A stretch of 64,000 nt of DNA from Bacteroidales bacterium. GTDB taxonomy: Bacteria; Bacteroidota; Bacteroidia; Bacteroidales; Paludibacteraceae. The stretch spans positions 22,134 to 86,133 of the forward strand of contig SFDZ01000008.1 of assembly GCA_004557405.1 (NCBI GenBank). The letters are read 5' to 3'. Numbering within the stretch: position 1 is the first letter of the stretch; the number at the start of each line of letters is the position of its first letter. Positions 30,668 through 39,376 of the stretch are shown one piece after another. Under the pieces are notes generated by a model. It saw only the letters and a list, made by a program, of their open reading frames with translations, was not told the origin of the DNA and made no database searches. The position numbers were made by a program, and so were the translations under genes.

Positions 30668-30675
30668 CAAATATA
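30668..30675 (-). promoter_or_regulatory. -7 element for the wzx operon
   Basis: TATATTTG on the minus strand matches TAnnTTTG. A TTTG (30691-30694) lies 15 bp upstream, shorter than ideal and inside the U-tract of the rpsP terminator. It implies a wzx start downstream of about 30661. Confidence 0.5.
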
Positions 30676-30691
30676 CGCTTTTTTCTCCAAC

Positions 30692-30719
30692 AAAAAAAGC
30701 CCGTTGCCGGACTTTTTTG
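30692..30719 (-). terminator. Terminator of rpsP
   Basis: On the minus strand an A-rich arm plus GUCCG pairs with CGGGC plus a U-rich arm (one G-U pair, 4-nt loop) and ends in seven U residues. It separates rpsP from the wzx operon. Confidence 0.82.
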
Positions 30720-30743
30720 TTGCAAACGTTGGCGTTGCGTCGA

Positions 30744-31286
30744 TTATTCTGCAGCGGGAGCTTCGCTCTCGGCCGGTGCTTCGGCAGCCAGCTCGGCAGC
30801 GGCAGCAGCAGCCTCGGCCTCAAGCGCTTCGGCTTTTTTCTTGGCCAATTCGGCGGCTTTCGCCTTGTTAATCTCGCGTTCTGCTTCTAAACGTTGTTTC
30901 GCGGCTTCGGCCTTTTTCGATGCATCGGCAGCCTTGATGTTCTCGGCAGCGTGAGCACGTTCGGCTTTCCAAGCCTCAAATTTTTGTTGAGCGGCGGCTT
31001 CGTCAAAAGCACCTTTTTTCACGCCGCCTTGCAGGTGTTTCATCAACAATACACCTTCGCCCGACAGCAAATTGCGGGCTGTGTCGGTTGGTTGAGCACC
31101 TACGTTCACCCAATACAAGGCACGCTCAAAGTTGAGCTCAACTGTGGCGGGGTGAGTGTTCGGGTTGTACGAACCGATGCGTTCGATAATTCTGCCATCG
31201 CGTGGCGCACGGCTGTCGGCTACAACGATGTGATAGTAAGCGTAACCTTTGTGACCGTGTCTTTGCAATCTAATTTTAGTTGCCAT
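30744..31286 (-). CDS. rpsP: 30S ribosomal protein S16 with long Ala/Lys/Glu tail
   Basis: S16 is a 30S assembly and structural protein. The start is ATG 31286 ([20 protein letters not shown]); the frame's further extension lies in the promoter region. The S16 core occupies about residues 1-85 ([20 protein letters not shown], then [19 protein letters not shown]). The remaining 95 residues are a charged, then alanine-rich, probably helical tail ([20 protein letters not shown]), as is common for Bacteroidota S16 of about 180 aa. It is transcribed alone between its own promoter and terminator and splits the polysaccharide genes into two arms. Confidence 0.96.
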   Translation of the reverse strand: MATKIRLQRHGHKGYAYYHIVVADSRAPRDGRIIERIGSYNPNTHPATVELNFERALYWVNVGAQPTDTARNLLSGEGVLLMKHLQGGVKKGAFDEAAAQQKFEAWKAERAHAAENIKAADASKKAEAAKQRLEAEREINKAKAAELAKKKAEALEAEAAAAAAELAAEAPAESEAPAAE

Positions 31287-31340
31287 TTTTTTTGATGTTT
31301 TTATTAGTGAATAATAGTCGCTTTTACTCGAAAAGCGGCG

Positions 31341-31372
31341 CAAAATTACTGTTTTTTTTTGATTCCGACAAT
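31341..31372 (-). promoter_or_regulatory. Promoter of rpsP
   Basis: On the minus strand, TAATTTTG (31341-31348) lies 20 bp from ATTG (31369-31372), a three-of-four match to the -33 TTTG. The element is about 55 bases before the rpsP start. Confidence 0.65.
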
Positions 31373-31428
31373 AGTTCGACGTTTTTTTTGCAAAAAAGTA
31401 TAATATAGGTGTGGTTTTTGATGACAAA

Positions 31429-31460
31429 TTTGCTGGGCTCGACAAAAACTATTATCTTTG
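31429..31460 (+). promoter_or_regulatory. Promoter of the rfbB-wza-wzc operon
   Basis: TTTG (31429-31432) and TATCTTTG (31453-31460) are separated by 20 bp, an exact consensus match. The rfbB ATG is 24 bases after the -7 element. Confidence 0.82.
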
Positions 31461-31483
31461 CAATCCCAATTTTGTGTAATAGT

Positions 31484-32539
31484 ATGAAAACTATCATCAT
31501 TACCGGTGGCGCCGGATTCATTGGATCGCATGTGGTGCGGCTGTTTGTGCAGAAGTATCCCGATTACCACATCGTCAATTTGGACGCCCTGACCTATGCC
31601 GGCAATCTCGAAAATCTGATTGATGTAGTCGATAAACCAAATTATACGTTTGTCAAAGCCGACATTACCGATTTTGCCAAAATCACCGAAGTGTTCGACA
31701 CCTATCGCCCCGATGGTGTCATTCATCTGGCTGCCGAATCGCACGTCGATCGGTCTATTACCGACCCGTTTGCGTTTATTCGCACCAATGTGATGGGTAC
31801 GTGCAATTTGCTGCAGGCTGCCAAAAATCTGTGGCAGGGCAACTACGAAGGTAAACGTTTCTATCATATCTCGACCGACGAAGTGTACGGCGCTCTCGAA
31901 AAAGACGGCACGTTCTTTACCGAACAGACTAAATATGCGCCGCACTCACCCTATTCGGCCAGCAAGGCGTCGAGCGACCATTTCGTACGCGCCTTTCACG
32001 ATACCTACGGCTTGCCCGTGGTCGTTTCTAACTGCTCCAACAATTACGGATCGCACCATTTCCCCGAAAAATTGATTCCGTTGGCCATCAACAACATTAA
32101 ACACAATCGCCCGATTCCCGTTTACGGAAAAGGCGAAAACGTGCGCGACTGGCTCTATGTGGACGACCACGCCCGCGCCATCGACATTATCTTTCATAAA
32201 GGCAAAAATGGCGACACATATAATATAGGTGGAAACAACGAGTGGACAAATATCGATCTCATTCGGTTGCTGTGCCGTATTATGGATGCCAAACTTGGTC
32301 GTCCCGAAGGCACATCCGCCAAACTGATAACGTTCGTTACCGACCGCGCCGGCCACGATTTGCGTTATGCTATCGATTCTACAAAATTGCAACGCGAATT
32401 GGGGTGGCACCCGTCGTTGCAGTTCGAGGAAGGGCTCGAAAAAACCGTCGATTGGTATTTGGCCAACGAGGCGTGGGTGGAACGTATCACCAGCGGTGCC
32501 TATCAGGAATATTATGAAAAACAATATGGAAATCGTTAA
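31484..32539 (+). CDS. rfbB: dTDP-glucose 4,6-dehydratase
   Basis: This NAD-dependent short-chain dehydrogenase/reductase makes dTDP-4-keto-6-deoxyglucose, the precursor of rhamnose and other deoxysugars. The start is ATG 31484 (MKTIIITGGAGFIGSH), 351 aa. The Rossmann glycine motif TGGAGFIGSH, the substrate block HLAAESHVDRSI, the active-site STDEVYGAL, the YSASKASSDH catalytic Tyr/Lys and NNYGSHHFPEKLIPL are all present. The other dTDP-rhamnose genes (rfbA, rfbC, rfbD) are not in this window. The wza-like gene begins almost directly after the stop. Confidence 0.93.
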   Translation: MKTIIITGGAGFIGSHVVRLFVQKYPDYHIVNLDALTYAGNLENLIDVVDKPNYTFVKADITDFAKITEVFDTYRPDGVIHLAAESHVDRSITDPFAFIRTNVMGTCNLLQAAKNLWQGNYEGKRFYHISTDEVYGALEKDGTFFTEQTKYAPHSPYSASKASSDHFVRAFHDTYGLPVVVSNCSNNYGSHHFPEKLIPLAINNIKHNRPIPVYGKGENVRDWLYVDDHARAIDIIFHKGKNGDTYNIGGNNEWTNIDLIRLLCRIMDAKLGRPEGTSAKLITFVTDRAGHDLRYAIDSTKLQRELGWHPSLQFEEGLEKTVDWYLANEAWVERITSGAYQEYYEKQYGNR

Positions 32540-32543
32540 CGCT

Positions 32544-33329
32544 ATGAATATCAAACGTTTTATCCCGATTGTGTTGGTGGCGGCGATGGCAACATCGTGC
32601 ACGATGCACAAAAAAGTGCCCTATTTCCAAGGGCTGGAGTCGTCGGAGTCGGTAGTCGGCGCCGTGCAACACGAGGCACGCATCTGTCCCGACGATATGC
32701 TGGCCATTACGGTGTCCGGCATGGATCCCGAAGCCGTGGCACCGTTCAATCTGCCTGTGGTGGCCTATATGTCGCCCGGTACCGACAAACTTTATCAAAC
32801 ACCCACTTTTCAACCATATCTTGTTGATATAGAGGGATATATTACATTCCCGATCTTGGGGAAAGTTAAAGTGGGCGGCATGAAAAAATCGGAAGCCATC
32901 GCGTTGCTGGTGTCGCAACTGAAAACGTATCTCGAAGACCCGATTGTCAATATTCAATTTTTGAACTATAAAGTAACAGTACTCGGCGAAGTGGCACGCC
33001 CGGGCTCGTACACCATCAGCAACGAACGCATCACGCTGATGGAGGCCTTGGGCTTAGCCGGCGACATGACCGTGTATGGCCGTCGCGACAATGTGATGCT
33101 GATTCGCGAAAATGCCGGAGGAACGAAAGATTTTGTACGCATCGACCTCAATTCAACGGATTTGCTCTCGTCGCCCTATTACTATTTGCAGCAAAACGAT
33201 GTGTTGTATATCGAACCAAACCGCACGCGCTTGGATCACGCCGCATCAACCAACGTGTCGATGTATCTGAGCGCAGTGTCCACTGTCTGCTCAATGGTTA
33301 CCGTTATTGTCGCAATCATCAATAAGTAA
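32544..33329 (+). CDS. Polysaccharide export outer-membrane lipoprotein (Wza-like)
   Basis: Wza-type proteins form the outer-membrane exit channel for capsule or exopolysaccharide. I use ATG 32544 (MNIKRFIPIVLVAAMATSC), which gives a compact lipoprotein signal with lipobox ATSC; starts at 32526 and 32514 are possible and overlap rfbB. The mature protein has a polysaccharide-export domain (about 40-140, ICPDDMLAITVSGMDP and GYITFPILGKVKVGG) and a SLBB domain (about 145-200, VTVLGEVARPGSYTI). A C-terminal hydrophobic helix (about 240-258) matches the membrane-spanning helix of Wza. Next is the chain-length gene, eight bases on. Confidence 0.92.
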   Translation: MNIKRFIPIVLVAAMATSCTMHKKVPYFQGLESSESVVGAVQHEARICPDDMLAITVSGMDPEAVAPFNLPVVAYMSPGTDKLYQTPTFQPYLVDIEGYITFPILGKVKVGGMKKSEAIALLVSQLKTYLEDPIVNIQFLNYKVTVLGEVARPGSYTISNERITLMEALGLAGDMTVYGRRDNVMLIRENAGGTKDFVRIDLNSTDLLSSPYYYLQQNDVLYIEPNRTRLDHAASTNVSMYLSAVSTVCSMVTVIVAIINK

Positions 33330-33337
33330 TCTGCCTT

Positions 33338-34945
33338 ATGGAAAACGAAAATGCAATTCAAAATACAAATGCTGAAATCGATGTGAAAGCGTTGCTGCTC
33401 TTTGTGTTGCGCAAATGGTATGTGTTCGCTGTTGCTATCGCAATTTGTTTGGCGATGGTGTCGGGCTATTATTTGTGCACGGCACGGAAGTACGCCACCA
33501 ATGCCACCATCATGTTGCGCAGCGAAAATGCCGGCAGCGCGTTGAGCGGCTTGTCTATCGCCGGATTTACGGCTGCCGATTTGGGCTTGGGTGGTGGTCG
33601 TCAAATCGACAACGAAATCGAAATTCTTCGCTCGCGCCAACTATTGTCGCAGGTGATAAACGAACTCGGCTTGCGCACGACCGTGTACCGCAAATTCAAA
33701 CTGCGTTACGTCGAACAATACAACGAAGCCCCTGTGGAGGTGGTCTATCCTGCCGGATTTGCCGCTACTATGCGCGGTGCCTTGCGCATCGATGTTACCA
33801 AAAAAGACGACGGCACTTATCGCTTGAAATTCAAACGTACCATTTTGGACGACACCGAACGGTTCAAATGCACGGTGGCTTCGCTTGCTGATCCGGTCGA
33901 AACGCCGTGGGGCGCATTCCGCTTTGTCGAGTGGCCGGAACGTATTCCGACGCTTGCCGATCCCGACGAAACAACCTACAAGGTGCGTTTCGTGTTGCTG
34001 AGTCAAAAAAATCAGATTGATGCCTTGGCTAAGGAACTGACGGTGGCGCAAACCAACAAAAAGGCAAATACCATTGCACTGTCGTACACCTCGTCGAGCC
34101 CGCGCAAAAACGAAGCATTGCTCAGCAAAGTAATCGAGCTGTACAATCGAGGCGAATTGGAGGACAAAAACAAAGTGCAATCCGAAACACTCCGTTTCTT
34201 GGACGACCGCTTGGTGCTCATTTCGGACGAATTGCAACAGGCCGAAGTGGATGTCGAAGCCTATAAAAAGAAACGCAATATCGCCGACATCAGCACGCAG
34301 GCGCAGTTGTACATCGAAACGGCCAGCGAATACGAAAAACGCATCGCCGCCGCCGATTTGCAGTACAATTTGGTGTCGTTTGTCGAAAATTATCTGAAAG
34401 AAGCCTCCGATTCCGACCTGATCCCAAGCAATACCGGCGTGCAGGACGAAACGCTTGGTAATATGATGACATCGTACAATACGTTGGTAATGAAGTATTT
34501 GCGCATCAGCCGCTCGACTACCGAAGCAAACCCCGTAGCCGAGCAAGTGTTGGCGCAAATTCGTATGATGCGCGGCAATATTTTGCAAACCATCACAAAT
34601 GTCAAACAGAGCATTCAAATCACCAAACAAGATTTGATGGCGAAAAATAGTGAATTTATGGCGCAAATCAACGATGTGCCGACCTTGGAACGCGAATATG
34701 TCTCCCTCGCCCGCGAACGCGAACTGAAACAAACCGTCTATCTGACTTTGCTCAAACAGCGCGAACTGACACAGATGCAATTAGCCTCGACGACCGAAAC
34801 AGCGCGCGTCATCGACCCTGCTTATACCGCCGAACGCGCCGTGGCTCCAAAATTGTCGGTGCTGCTGTTGGTTGCCTTGATGGGTGGTACGCTGATTGCT
34901 GCAGCATATCTCTACCTGATGAAAATGTTGGGATATATCAAATAA
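33338..34945 (+). CDS. Polysaccharide chain-length determinant (Wzz/GNVR), without tyrosine-kinase domain
   Basis: An inner-membrane co-polymerase that works with Wzy and Wza to set chain length. The 535-aa protein has an N-terminal cytoplasmic tail, TM1 (about 23-46) and a Wzz domain. A long periplasmic coiled-coil region (about 260-480) follows, then a GNVR-type segment (VPTLEREYVSLARERELKQT) and TM2 (about 508-530). It ends a few residues after TM2, where many Bacteroidota homologues continue into a BY-kinase domain with Walker motifs. No separate kinase gene follows; a terminator does. Confidence 0.92.
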   Translation: MENENAIQNTNAEIDVKALLLFVLRKWYVFAVAIAICLAMVSGYYLCTARKYATNATIMLRSENAGSALSGLSIAGFTAADLGLGGGRQIDNEIEILRSRQLLSQVINELGLRTTVYRKFKLRYVEQYNEAPVEVVYPAGFAATMRGALRIDVTKKDDGTYRLKFKRTILDDTERFKCTVASLADPVETPWGAFRFVEWPERIPTLADPDETTYKVRFVLLSQKNQIDALAKELTVAQTNKKANTIALSYTSSSPRKNEALLSKVIELYNRGELEDKNKVQSETLRFLDDRLVLISDELQQAEVDVEAYKKKRNIADISTQAQLYIETASEYEKRIAAADLQYNLVSFVENYLKEASDSDLIPSNTGVQDETLGNMMTSYNTLVMKYLRISRSTTEANPVAEQVLAQIRMMRGNILQTITNVKQSIQITKQDLMAKNSEFMAQINDVPTLEREYVSLARERELKQTVYLTLLKQRELTQMQLASTTETARVIDPAYTAERAVAPKLSVLLLVALMGGTLIAAAYLYLMKMLGYIK

Positions 34946-34971
34946 GCGAAAATACACCATATTTATATATA

Positions 34972-35009
34972 GGCTGTCGTGCTTTGGTGCGGCAGCCTTG
35001 CTTTTTTTT
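34972..35009 (+). terminator. Terminator after the chain-length gene
   Basis: GGCTGTCG (34972-34979) pairs with CGGCAGCC (34990-34997) with one G-U pair, followed by TTG and a run of eight T. Apart from this hairpin and the rplM promoter, the 277-bp gap to rplM holds nothing I recognise. Confidence 0.85.
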
Positions 35010-35048
35010 GCTGTTCAAAAAGTTTTTCTTGAAAAAATCGAAAAAATG

Positions 35049-35080
35049 CTTGTTTGTCAATAAAAAAAGTTGTACCTTTG
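35049..35080 (+). promoter_or_regulatory. Promoter of rplM-rpsI
   Basis: TACCTTTG at 35073-35080 is a consensus -7 element. At the ideal 20-bp spacing is CTTG (35049-35052); a full TTTG at 35053-35056 has 16-bp spacing. The resulting leader is about 135 nt, long enough for autoregulation, though no known motif was recognised. Confidence 0.7.
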
Positions 35081-35222
35081 CAGTCCCAAATATTATCCAA
35101 ATTTTAGAAGGCTCGTTTTCGGTCGGTTCAGCCTCGACAAGTGTGAATTAGCCCGCACTAAATAGGGACAACGAAACGGCAGAAGTGAGCAATGTGAAAT
35201 TTTCAAAAAAACAAAAATAGTT

Positions 35223-35678
35223 GTGGATACATTAAGTTTTAAGACAGTTTCGGCCAATTCGGCTACTGTAAACAAAGAGTGGGTGTTGGTAGATGCTACC
35301 GATATGGTACTCGGTCGCATGGCCTCGAAAGTGGCAAAATTGCTGCGTGGCAAATACAAACCCAATTTTACGCCTCACGTTGATTGTGGCGACAATGTGA
35401 TTATTATCAATGCCGACAAAGTGCGCCTGACAGGCAAAAAATGGACTGATCGCGAATATCTGACCTATTCGTTGTATCCGGGCGGACAACGTTCGCAAAG
35501 CCCTGCCGACATTTTCGAAAAAAGCCCTGTTCGCTTGGTCGAAAAAGTGGTGAAAGGTATGCTGCCCAAAAATAAATTGGCAGCCAAATTGATGGACAAC
35601 CTGCATGTATATGCCGGTGCCGAACACCCGCACGAGGCTCAAACACCCAAAGTAATAGATTTAAATTCAATTAAATGA
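35223..35678 (+). CDS. rplM: 50S ribosomal protein L13 (GTG start)
   Basis: L13 is an early-assembly 50S protein. The 151-aa frame begins with GTG 35223; the N-terminus DTLSFKTVSANSATVNKEW aligns with Bacteroidales L13 from its first residue, so the GTG start is secure. The core WVLVDATDMVLGRMASKVAKL, FTPHVDCGDNVIIINADKV and KVVKGMLPKNKLAAKLMDNL are all standard. Its stop shares bases with an ATG (35675), but rpsI more likely starts at 35687. L13 and S9 form the usual two-gene operon. Confidence 0.96.
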   Translation: MDTLSFKTVSANSATVNKEWVLVDATDMVLGRMASKVAKLLRGKYKPNFTPHVDCGDNVIIINADKVRLTGKKWTDREYLTYSLYPGGQRSQSPADIFEKSPVRLVEKVVKGMLPKNKLAAKLMDNLHVYAGAEHPHEAQTPKVIDLNSIK

Positions 35679-35686
35679 TTTCGAAT

Positions 35687-36073
35687 ATGGAAGTAGTAAA
35701 TGCAGTAGGAAGAAGAAAAGCGGCAGTTGCTCGCGTATTCGTTGCTCCGGGAAACGGTAAAATCGTTATCAATAAACGCGATTTGGAAACATATTTTCCG
35801 TCGGCTATGCTTCAGTTTGTGGTTAAACAACCGCTGAACAAATTGGACGTTGCCGAAAAGTATGACGTACGCGTCAACCTCGTTGGCGGCGGTTTCAAAG
35901 GTCAGGCCGAAGCCTTGCGCTTGGCTATCGCACGCGCCTTGGTAAAAATCAATGCCGAAGATAAATCCGCATTGAAACAAGCCGGATTCCTGACACGCGA
36001 CTCGCGCGAAGTGGAACGCAAAAAACCGGGTCGCCCAAAAGCACGCAAACGTTTCCAATTCTCCAAACGTTAA
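35687..36073 (+). CDS. rpsI: 30S ribosomal protein S9
   Basis: S9 is a 30S head protein whose C-terminal tail reaches the P-site tRNA. The start is ATG 35687 (MEVVNAVGRRKAAVARV), 128 aa, the standard Bacteroidales length. An in-frame ATG at 35675 overlaps the rplM stop and would add four residues. Conserved parts are GNGKIVINKRDLETYFPS, VNLVGGGFKGQAEALRLAI and the basic end KKPGRPKARKRFQFSKR, whose final arginine is characteristic. Confidence 0.97.
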   Translation: MEVVNAVGRRKAAVARVFVAPGNGKIVINKRDLETYFPSAMLQFVVKQPLNKLDVAEKYDVRVNLVGGGFKGQAEALRLAIARALVKINAEDKSALKQAGFLTRDSREVERKKPGRPKARKRFQFSKR

Positions 36074-36089
36074 TTTGCTTGCATCGCTA

Positions 36090-36123
36090 TTTGTGGGAGC
36101 GACTTCGCGTCGCTGCCCGCAAA
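36090..36123 (+). other. Strong stem-loop between rpsI and rpsB
   Basis: TTTGTGGG pairs with CCCGCAAA (36090-36097 with 36116-36123, one G-U pair) and, inside, GCGAC pairs with GTCGC around a TTCGC loop. There is no T-run, so it is not a classic terminator. It could cap the rpsI mRNA or act in the rpsB leader, which is otherwise featureless. Confidence 0.6.
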
Positions 36124-36238
36124 TTTACGATATATCTTGTTTAGTATCTAAATCATTTAGACTTGCCTTGCGCAACTACTTGATGATTGCTTGACAAAAA
36201 GTAAAAAAGAAGGTAAACAAACAAAAAACAAAAAAACA

Positions 36239-37048
36239 ATGCCAAGAACAAATTTTCAAGAATTGCTGGATGCAGGTGCTCATTTCGGACACCTCAAACG
36301 CAAATGGAATCCGGCCATGGCGCCCTACATCTTTATGGAGCGCAACGGAATCCACATTATCGACCTGCACAAAACGGTCGCTAAAATTGACGAAGCCGCC
36401 GAGGCTATGAAAAATTTTGCCCGCATGGGTAAACGCGTACTCTTTGTTGCTACCAAAAAACAGGCCAAACAAGTAGTGGCCGAAAAAGCAGCCGAAGCCG
36501 GTATGCCTTTCATCACCGAACGTTGGGCCGGTGGTATGTTGACCAACTTCCCGACCATTCGCAAGGCTGTCAAAAAGATGGATGCCATCGACAAAATGTC
36601 AACCGACGGCACTTTTGCAAACTTGTCGAAACGCGAGAAATTGCAAATCATGCGTCAACGTGCCAAGTTGGAGAAAAACTTGGGCTCTATTGCCGATTTG
36701 ACCAAACTGCCGGCTGCTTTGTTTGTTGTCGATGTGATGAAAGAGAACATCGCTGTGGCCGAAGCACAACGTTTGGGTATTCCGGTGTTCGGTATTGTCG
36801 ATACCAACTCGAATCCGAACGGCATCGATTATGTAATTCCGGCTAACGATGACGCCACCAAATCTATCGAAATTATCCTGACTGCCATGGTTGATGCTTT
36901 GAAAGAAGGCATGCAAGAACGCAAGTTGGAAAAATCGGAAGAGGATGGCGAAGAAATGCCCGAAATCAAAGAAAGACGCACCCGCGCCAAACGCGCTGTC
37001 AAAGAAGCCGATAGCGCTGAAGAGGCTCCGGCTGCATCCGAAGAGTAA
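36239..37048 (+). CDS. rpsB: 30S ribosomal protein S2
   Basis: S2 binds the 30S subunit late and is needed for S1 binding. The start is ATG 36239 (MPRTNFQELLDAGAHFGHL), 269 aa; the upstream in-frame region is A-rich leader. Family blocks are HFGHLKRKWNPAMAPYIF, VLFVATKKQAK, ERWAGGMLTNFPTIR and the GIPVFGIVDTNSNPNGIDYV signature. A highly charged C-terminal tail of about 45 residues (ERRTRAKRAVKEADSAEE) extends past the core. It is paired with tsf, as in most bacteria. Confidence 0.97.
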   Translation: MPRTNFQELLDAGAHFGHLKRKWNPAMAPYIFMERNGIHIIDLHKTVAKIDEAAEAMKNFARMGKRVLFVATKKQAKQVVAEKAAEAGMPFITERWAGGMLTNFPTIRKAVKKMDAIDKMSTDGTFANLSKREKLQIMRQRAKLEKNLGSIADLTKLPAALFVVDVMKENIAVAEAQRLGIPVFGIVDTNSNPNGIDYVIPANDDATKSIEIILTAMVDALKEGMQERKLEKSEEDGEEMPEIKERRTRAKRAVKEADSAEEAPAASEE

Positions 37049-37071
37049 TTTCGTTATTCATTTATGACACG

Positions 37072-37117
37072 AAGGCGTCGCAGACACGTGATGAACTGTG
37101 TTGTGTGGCGCCTTTTT
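37072..37117 (+). terminator. Hairpin with T-run between rpsB and tsf (possible attenuator)
   Basis: AAGGCG (37072-37077) pairs with CGCCTT (37109-37114), followed by five T. Inner ACAC and GTGT segments can extend the stem. It may give partial termination, setting the S2 to EF-Ts ratio. Confidence 0.55.
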
Positions 37118-37153
37118 ATAAAAAGTATTAACCAATAAAAAACATAAAACATT

Positions 37154-38143
37154 ATGGCTGTAACTTTAACAGATATTAAAAAATTGCGCGATATCACCGG
37201 CGCAGGTATGATGGACGTCAAAAAAGCACTCGAAGAGGCTAATGGCGATTTTGAGGAGGCAAAAAATTTGCTCCGCAAACGTGGTCAAGCCATTGCTGCC
37301 AAACGCTCGGATCGTGAAGCATCGGAAGGATGCGTGCTTGCAAAAGCAGAAAACGGGTTTGGCTGTATCGTTGCCGTAAAATGCGAAACCGATTTCGTGG
37401 CCAAAAACGCTGATTTCGTGAATATGGTTAAACGTATTCTCGACATTGCGCTGGCCGAAAAACCTGCCGACCTCGAAGCATTGAAGGCTCTGAAAGCCGG
37501 CGATTTGACGGTAGAGGCTCTTGTAACCGAACGTTCGGGTGTAACCGGCGAAAAGATGGAATTGAGCGACTATGCTTTCATCGCTGCTCCGAAAGTCGAT
37601 GCCTACAACCACCTTGGCAACAAATTGTCGTCGTTGGTGGCTGCCGATGCTGCCGATGCCGACCAAGATACGGTACACGGTGTCAATATGCAGGTGGCTT
37701 CGATGGCACCGGTGGCTTTGGATGCCGACCATGTGGCTCAGGAAGTGAAAGACCGTGAGTTGGCGGTTGCAACCGAGAAAACCAAACAAGACGAGGTGAA
37801 CAAGGCTATCGAAAATGCTTTGCGTAAAGCCGGCATCAATCCGGCACATGCCGATAGCGAAGACCACATCGAGTCGAACACGGCCAAAGGCTGGCTGACA
37901 CCGGAACAGGCACAAGTGGCGCGCGACATTCGCGCAAACGTTCCTGCCGAAGCCGCTGCCAATTTCAATATGAAGAAGATTGAAATGATTGCACAAGGAC
38001 GTCTGCAGAAATTCTTGAAAGAATCGACTTTGGTTGAACAACAATACATTATGTCGGAATCGAAAGAGTTGGTTAAGGACGTTTTGAAAAAAGCCGGCGT
38101 GAATATTATCGACTTCAAACGTGTAACTTTGAACGACGAATAA
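37154..38143 (+). CDS. tsf: Translation elongation factor Ts
   Basis: EF-Ts is the nucleotide exchange factor for EF-Tu. The 329-aa protein begins with the UBA-like domain (TDIKKLRDITGAGMMDVKKA, about 1-55). The key EF-Tu-contact motif is KCETDFVAKN (about 78-87), and two core subdomains and the C-terminal coiled module follow (KIEMIAQGRLQKFLKESTLV). The length of about 330 aa is the longer form typical of Bacteroidales. A strong terminator follows. Confidence 0.97.
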   Translation: MAVTLTDIKKLRDITGAGMMDVKKALEEANGDFEEAKNLLRKRGQAIAAKRSDREASEGCVLAKAENGFGCIVAVKCETDFVAKNADFVNMVKRILDIALAEKPADLEALKALKAGDLTVEALVTERSGVTGEKMELSDYAFIAAPKVDAYNHLGNKLSSLVAADAADADQDTVHGVNMQVASMAPVALDADHVAQEVKDRELAVATEKTKQDEVNKAIENALRKAGINPAHADSEDHIESNTAKGWLTPEQAQVARDIRANVPAEAAANFNMKKIEMIAQGRLQKFLKESTLVEQQYIMSESKELVKDVLKKAGVNIIDFKRVTLNDE

Positions 38144-38161
38144 GCGTGTAGGCGCATTGTA

Positions 38162-38195
38162 AACCGCACTGAACCAAAAAACAGTGCGGTTTTTT
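38162..38195 (+). terminator. Rho-independent terminator after tsf
   Basis: AACCGCACTG (38162-38171) pairs perfectly with CAGTGCGGTT (38182-38191) and is followed by T residues. Confidence 0.93.
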
Positions 38196-38292
38196 GTTGC
38201 GACCGGCTCGATTTTTGCAAAAAAAATGATGGTTGATGCAACGTTTTGCGAGCGTGCTGCATCTTACTATCGGACTGATTATTTATTGTAGC

Positions 38293-39333
38293 ATGGAATT
38301 GAAATTTACGGCTCAGCAAATTGCGGATTTTCTGCAAGGAGAAGTTATTGGAAATAAGGAAGTTACCGTCGGCGAGTTGTCGAAAATAGAGGAAGGCCGC
38401 CCCGGTACGCTGACATTCTTGTCGAACCCGAAATATACGCATTTTATTTATACAACCAAGGCTGATATCGTGTTGGTGGACAAAACGTTTGTGCCGGAAC
38501 AACCTATATCGGCCACGCTGATAAAGGTTGACAGCGCGTATCAATCGTTGGCAAAGTTGCTGCAATTGGTCGATTCGTTGAAACCAAATAAAACCGGCGT
38601 GCATGCCACGGCCGTGGTGCCCGATTCGGCTGTGATAGGCGAAAATGTTTATATCGGTGCGTATGCCGTTGTGGGCGAAAATGTGCATATTGGCAACAAT
38701 GTGAAAATCTATCCGCATGTATTTTTGGACGATAATGTGCGTGTGGGCGATGATAGCGTGCTGTATGCGCATGTGTCGGTGTACGAGAATTGCGAGATAG
38801 GTAAACGCTGCATCATACATGCCGGCGCGGTGTTGGGTGCCGATGGATTTGGGTTTGCTCCCGATGCCGAAGGGCGGTACAATAAAATTCCGCAAATTGG
38901 CAACGTCAAACTCGACGATGACATTGAGATTGGTGCAAATACGACAATCGATTGTGCCACAATGGGTTCGACGCATATTCATTCCGGCGTCAAAATTGAC
39001 AATTTGTGCCAAATAGCGCACAATGTGGAGATTGGCGACCACACGGCGATGGCAGCGCAGTCGGGCATTGCCGGTTCGACCAAGGTGGGCAAACATTGCG
39101 TGTTTGCCGGTCAGGTGGGCGTGGTAGGCCATATCACCGTAGCCGATGGCAATGTGTTTGGCGCAAAAACGGGTGTTAATTCGTCGATAGCCGAGCCTGG
39201 CAAGCAGTGGCAAGGTTGGCCTATAATGCCGGCTATGCAGTTCCGACGTGCGGCCGTATTGTATCGTCAGTTGCCGGAACTTGTTCACCGTATTGCCGAT
39301 TTGGAGAAACAGATAAACGCATTGAAAAAATAA
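38293..39333 (+). CDS. lpxD: UDP-3-O-(3-hydroxyacyl)glucosamine N-acyltransferase
   Basis: LpxD adds the N-linked hydroxyacyl chain in lipid A synthesis. ATG 38293 ([17 protein letters not shown]) gives 346 aa, the standard length; the frame upstream has no homology. The N-terminal uridine-binding domain (about 1-100, [20 protein letters not shown]) leads into a left-handed beta-helix of hexapeptide repeats (about 105-300). The catalytic His lies in [15 protein letters not shown]-terminal helical segment ([19 protein letters not shown]) completes it. lpxC follows after 43 nt and then lpxA. Confidence 0.96.
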   Translation: MELKFTAQQIADFLQGEVIGNKEVTVGELSKIEEGRPGTLTFLSNPKYTHFIYTTKADIVLVDKTFVPEQPISATLIKVDSAYQSLAKLLQLVDSLKPNKTGVHATAVVPDSAVIGENVYIGAYAVVGENVHIGNNVKIYPHVFLDDNVRVGDDSVLYAHVSVYENCEIGKRCIIHAGAVLGADGFGFAPDAEGRYNKIPQIGNVKLDDDIEIGANTTIDCATMGSTHIHSGVKIDNLCQIAHNVEIGDHTAMAAQSGIAGSTKVGKHCVFAGQVGVVGHITVADGNVFGAKTGVNSSIAEPGKQWQGWPIMPAMQFRRAAVLYRQLPELVHRIADLEKQINALKK

Positions 39334-39376
39334 AAATGAAACGTGGCAAGCATTGACTTGTCGATTGATTAAGTAT

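Noticed and set aside
30639-30725. ATG 30725 as wzx start
   Set aside because: It lies in the rpsP terminator and upstream of the -7 element, so it would not be on the transcript from that promoter.
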